From: Coriobacteriaceae bacterium
Lineage (GTDB): Bacteria > Actinomycetota > Coriobacteriia > Coriobacteriales > QAMH01
Direction: 5' to 3'
Length of the DNA: 64,000 nt
Assembly (NCBI GenBank): GCA_025992705.1
Contig: DAJPGJ010000001.1
Span: 1,302,001-1,366,000, forward strand
The position numbers and the translations under genes were made by a program. Shown in pieces: positions 61,158-64,000 of this stretch. Each line of letters begins with the position of its first letter. Within the stretch, counting starts at the first letter, position 1. The notes beneath the pieces are model-generated. The model was not told the origin of the DNA. It was given only the letters and a program-made list of their open reading frames with translations, and made no database searches.

Positions 61158-61742
61158 CCCCCCCCCCAGGCTTCCTTTACCAAGAACAATCGCGGCGAAA
61201 CTCCTACTCAGGAAGTCCTTGCCATCTGCCGTTGGGCGATCACCGTAGAGTTGCGATGCACGCAACGTCGTCGCTTCCATGTTGGGGTGCTGTCGATACA
61301 GGTCGAGGAGCTGCTCCTCGCGAGCAAACCGCATGCCGCGCTCGCTCACAGGAGCGCATGGTGATTGCTCGCTTGCTGGTTTCTCGGTATCCCCGTACAC
61401 GTCCGTCGAGGAGAGCAAGACCACCTTGACACCCGAAAGCGCCGCAGCTGCCCGCAATGTCGAAGCGAGGAGCGCAACGTCTGCATCCGATTCACTGGGA
61501 AGAGGGGCCACGTCAAGATAATGATTTCCGGCAAAGACGACACAGTCGGGGGCGATGGATTGCAGGAGGTCCTGGAACGTCTCGCCCTTTCTCGGGGTTC
61601 GGTAAAACCGATGCCTCGACAGGCTTCTCCTCTTGGGAAGGGCCTTGTCCGACACAAGATATACGTCGTGTCCCTCTTGCACCAAACGCTCTACGAGCGT
61701 CTCGGCCAGTATGTCATTCGATCCTATGTAGGCAATCTTCAT
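61104..61742 (-). CDS. SDR/NAD-epimerase-like front half of the split SDR-PelD gene
   Basis: A 212-residue frame with an N-terminal Rossmann fold (KIAYIGSNDILAETLVERLVQEG), LLSSTDVYGD and SQLYGDRP, typical of extended SDR sugar epimerases although the Tyr-x3-Lys pair is not intact. Up to LGKGSLGG it is normal, but after a ten-G run it changes to NRSMLLTLPMPSSAY and stops. The other frame continues the SDR and fuses to PelD, giving about 713 residues if the run had 11 or 8 G. Gram-positive PelD proteins with an N-terminal SDR domain are known, to my recollection. Confidence 0.8.
   Translation of the reverse strand: MKIAYIGSNDILAETLVERLVQEGHDVYLVSDKALPKRRSLSRHRFYRTPRKGETFQDLLQSIAPDCVVFAGNHYLDVAPLPSESDADVALLASTLRAAAALSGVKVVLLSSTDVYGDTEKPASEQSPCAPVSERGMRFAREEQLLDLYRQHPNMEATTLRASQLYGDRPTADGKDFLSRSFAAIVLGKGSLGGGSLNRSMLLTLPMPSSAY
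61158..61167 (-). repeat. Ten-G homopolymer, candidate phase-variation tract
   Basis: Ten consecutive C on the plus strand (G on the coding strand) inside the SDR-pelD reading frame, the longest homopolymer noted in the window. With 10 G the frame shifts and PelD is not fused; with 11 or 8 G the reading frame is open from 61742 to 59602. Poly-G runs of 8-12 are classic slipped-strand phase switches. Confidence 0.75.
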
Positions 61743-62095
61743 AAGTGCTCTTACGCTTTCTGGCAGCGCGCGTACCGTGCTGCCAACGCGACAGCCGTCT
61801 GCGCATCAGAATCAGTCATCTAAGCTCGCCGAGCAATTCTACTGCATTTCTGGAGGAAATCTGTCTTCACGTAATACTTTACCGCGTGCGCCGCAAGACA
61901 CAAGGCCAATCGATGCATATCGCCTCGAAGAAACGGCACTGCTCCCCCATGAATTTCGCCAATTGTCCCATGTATGTATGGTGCCCAGTGGTGTTTCCCA
62001 CCTGTCTTTCATGAGAAAATCCGAAATACTTGCAATCGCCCCTTGCTCGTGACGCGGCGTCACGTTGTAGAACTCGGTCCTGAGGAGGTGAATCC
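61743..62095. other. Divergent regulatory region between pel and the MerR gene
   Basis: These 353 bp hold no gene I can support. For pel, a weak TTGTGT-16-TAAAGT pair can be drawn on the minus strand near 61880-61907, but it is not convincing. The SD region before the SDR ATG is also weak (AGAGC). The MerR side contains a palindrome at 62048-62064. Confidence 0.4.
62048..62064 (+). promoter_or_regulatory. 17-bp palindrome in the MerR gene promoter
   Basis: CGTGACGC-G-GCGTCACG lies between a possible -35 (TTGCTC, 62043-62048) and -10 (TGTAGA, 62066-62071). MerR regulators bind such dyads in the spacer of their own promoter. GAGGAGG precedes the ATG at 62096. Confidence 0.5.
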
Positions 62096-62890
62096 ATGAC
62101 CGAAGACAACACCTACACGACCGGAGAGTTGGCCGATGCGTGCGGAACCACCGTGCGCACCGTGCAGTACTACGACCAGAAGGGTCTGCTCGCCCCTTCG
62201 GGATATTCCGAGGGCGGCAGGCGCATGTACGCCGATGACGACGCGGAGCGCCTGCGCTTCATCCTCATGCTGAAGACGCTTGGACTCAAGCTCTCGCAGA
62301 TCAGGGGAATCCTCGAGAGCCCGAACCGCGGGGCGATTCTCGAGACGCTCCTCGAGGAGCGCGCATCGCAACTCGAGGAGGAGATCGCGCAGAGCACGGC
62401 GATGCTCGACAGCATCAAAATCATGCAATCCGACCTCGAGCTTTGCGGCCACATCACCATGACATCGCAAGCGGCCATGGATACAAGGATGAACGACGAA
62501 AGAGCACGGAAGCGTCAGTGGATCACCATGATCATCGTGGGCATCTGCATGGACACCGCATGGATCGGCACGCTGGTATACGGCATCGTATCCGGCATCT
62601 GGTGGCCATTCCCGGTTGCCTTGGCGTTCGTCATCGCGGCAGGACTATGGCAGGTCTTTCACTACGGCGCCCATGCGACCTATCTCTGCCCTGCCTGCAA
62701 GGCGGAGTTTCGCCCACGCATGGGCGCATTCATCATATCCGGACACACGCCGCGCACCCGCAAGCTCACGTGCCCCTGCTGCGGCATCAAGGACTGGTGC
62801 GTCGAGCGCTACCACGCAGAGCCGCTTGAAATCGCACCGGGAACTTGCGTGCCCGGCACCTGCACCTGCGAAGGCGGTGATCTGCGATGA
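62096..62890 (+). CDS. MerR-family regulator with membrane helices and a zinc ribbon
   Basis: A 264-residue protein. The N-terminal MerR domain is YTTGELADACGTTVRTVQYYDQKGLL (about 6-31) with wing GYSEGGRRMY, then a coiled coil. Two membrane helices follow (WITMIIVGICMDTAWIGTLVYGI and WWPFPVALAFVIAAGLWQVF, about 140-185), then a zinc ribbon with LCPACK and CPCCGIKDWC. The combination suggests a membrane-tethered regulator sensing a redox, metal or surface signal. Neighbouring DNA-repair genes run the other way. Confidence 0.82.
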   Translation: MTEDNTYTTGELADACGTTVRTVQYYDQKGLLAPSGYSEGGRRMYADDDAERLRFILMLKTLGLKLSQIRGILESPNRGAILETLLEERASQLEEEIAQSTAMLDSIKIMQSDLELCGHITMTSQAAMDTRMNDERARKRQWITMIIVGICMDTAWIGTLVYGIVSGIWWPFPVALAFVIAAGLWQVFHYGAHATYLCPACKAEFRPRMGAFIISGHTPRTRKLTCPCCGIKDWCVERYHAEPLEIAPGTCVPGTCTCEGGDLR

Positions 62891-62910
62891 AGCGCATCCG
62901 CAAGACCAGC

Positions 62911-63444
62911 CTACAGCGCCGTGCCGCGCTTGGGAACGTAGAGCTCCCCCGTGTCCACGCCCTCATGCTTCAGCAGCCAGAGCTTGCGCTCGATGCCACC
63001 TGCGTAACCAGTCAGGCTTCCATCCGATCCGACAACCCTATGGCACGGGATGATGATGGAGATGGGATTGTGCCCAACCGCGCCACCAACCGCAAGAGCA
63101 GACGCCTTGCCCCGCTCACGCTTGAGTTCGGACGCGATTGCACCGTATGTCGTGAGTTCGCCATGCGGAATCGCGATGAGCCTCTTCCACACGGCTTGCT
63201 GAAACTCGCTTCCCCTGGGAGCCAGCGGCACGTCGCTGATTGGCTGCGGATCGCCCGCGAAGTAGGCCTCGAGCCACGTCCGGAGCTCCGCGAAACCCGC
63301 GGCATCATCATCGGGCACCATCTTCTCGGGAATCGTGGCACCATGGTACTTCTGCCCATCGAGCCACAGACCGCAGACAGCCTGCCCGTCACTCGCAATC
63401 GTGAGCGTACCCACAGGCGATTCGTATTCGCTGCAATAGAACAT
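62911..63444 (-). CDS. ogt: O6-alkylguanine-DNA alkyltransferase
   Basis: A 177-residue single-use repair enzyme that takes alkyl groups from O6-alkylguanine onto its cysteine. The active site IIPCHRVVGSDGSLTGYAGG (about 132-151) and the DNA-binding FQQAVWKRLIAIPHGELTTYG helix-turn-helix are intact. AAGGAGG precedes the ATG. It follows the AlkA gene by 27 bp, so the two are an alkylation-repair operon. Confidence 0.95.
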   Translation of the reverse strand: MFYCSEYESPVGTLTIASDGQAVCGLWLDGQKYHGATIPEKMVPDDDAAGFAELRTWLEAYFAGDPQPISDVPLAPRGSEFQQAVWKRLIAIPHGELTTYGAIASELKRERGKASALAVGGAVGHNPISIIIPCHRVVGSDGSLTGYAGGIERKLWLLKHEGVDTGELYVPKRGTAL

Positions 63445-63471
63445 ACGTGCCTCCTTGGCTATTCTCGTACA

Positions 63472-64000
63472 TCATCCTGAAAGGGAGTCCCAAAGCGCCA
63501 GTACCGCATAGCTGCGCCACGGACGGCAATCCTCGACCAGAGCGAGTCGCTCCTTCGGCGCGAGCTCGGGCAGTGCGTGCGCAACCCCCGCGTCGGTCTC
63601 GAGAAACGCGTCGGGATAGCTCATGGTACGCATGGCGATGTAGTTGGCAGACCACGGACCGATTCCCCGTATCCGAAGAAGCGCCTCCATCTGCTCCTCT
63701 GCAATGGCGCCAATATCCAGATCGAGCTCTCCCTCGTCAATGGCCGTCGCCATCGCGTCGATGGCACGCGACCTCGTCTTGATCAGGCCGAGTTCCCCGA
63801 ACGCGTCCTCGATATTCGCAAGCGAGCGCACATCGGCGACGCGGGGCCATGCCCTGTCGAGTCCCTCGATTCCCGTCTCGATTCTCTCGCCGTAGCGCTC
63901 GACGATGCGCCCGGCGAGCTTGTTGGCCGCTCTCACGCTAACCTGCTGTCCGATTACCGCACGGCAGGCTATCTCAAACGTATCGAAACAGCCGGGTACC
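63472..64000 (-). CDS. alkA: AlkA-type DNA-3-methyladenine glycosylase, cut by the window edge
   Basis: The C-terminal 175 residues of a helix-hairpin-helix glycosylase that removes alkylated purines. The frame is open to the window end: FDTFEIACRAVIGQQVSV and RAANKLAGRIV, then the hairpin RIRGIGPWSANYIAMR and the catalytic Asp in FLETDAGVAHAL. The start is outside the window, so fusion to an Ada domain cannot be judged. Confidence 0.92.
   Translation of the reverse strand, partial: VPGCFDTFEIACRAVIGQQVSVRAANKLAGRIVERYGERIETGIEGLDRAWPRVADVRSLANIEDAFGELGLIKTRSRAIDAMATAIDEGELDLDIGAIAEEQMEALLRIRGIGPWSANYIAMRTMSYPDAFLETDAGVAHALPELAPKERLALVEDCRPWRSYAVLALWDSLSG

Overview
This is high-GC DNA from what looks like a monoderm, probably a gut actinobacterium of the class Coriobacteriia. 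The pointers are an IS1249-type IS256 element, a VaFE/thioester surface protein with a class B sortase, an outer-membrane-free pel operon and MptD-type ECF transporters. No rRNA or tRNA is visible, so the assignment is an inference.

Layout. (1) About 1-36,250 is an integrative and conjugative element (ICE). Its left arm, read rightward, holds an excisionase-like protein, a tyrosine integrase, a ribbon-helix-helix protein, a candidate oriT, a YraN-like protein, ParA/ParB, a MobC-like protein, a relaxase, two unknowns (one a 24-residue peptide) and an Abi_2/HEPN abortive-infection protein. Its right arm, 19,721-35,848, is read leftward: small DNA-binding proteins, a RepA-N-like and a DnaC-like protein, PcfB, a VirD4 coupling protein, a Maff2-like protein, PrgI, VirB4, a wall hydrolase, a lipoprotein-like protein, VirB6, a large surface protein, sortase B and a 43-residue membrane protein.

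(2) Between the two arms lies a self-contained transposon, 8,049-19,701. It has 11-bp inverted ends, 21-22-bp-spaced subterminal TGGTTG repeats and an 8-bp target duplication (TTTTTTTG). Its cargo is hsdM-hsdS-hsdR, then an ISL3-family transposase and a HEPN-like protein, all with coupled or abutting reading frames. It reads as a type I restriction system mobilised by an ISL3 transposase. Two identical 1,331-bp IS1249-like copies have since jumped into its left end, each with its own 8-bp duplication.

(3) 36,240-52,705 holds two related metal or siderophore uptake modules. Each has a DtxR-type repressor, a CbiO-CbiO fusion, a CbiQ and an MptD-type S component, plus a pair of ABC-transporter half-units (separate genes in module A, fused into 1,228 residues in module B). 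TetR (A) and AraC (B) regulators flank them. A decayed third DtxR copy lies inside module A. No siderophore synthesis gene is present, so use of siderophores made by other organisms is the likely role.

(4) 53,126-61,742 is a Gram-positive-type pel exopolysaccharide operon (SDR-pelD, pelE, PelA-like deacetylase, pelF, pelG) ending in a WYL regulator. The first gene is split by a run of ten G residues; 11 or 8 would restore a fused SDR-PelD protein. This is a strong candidate for phase-variable biofilm control.

(5) 62,096-64,000 holds a MerR-like protein with membrane and zinc-ribbon parts, an O6-alkylguanine-DNA methyltransferase, and an AlkA-type glycosylase cut by the window edge.
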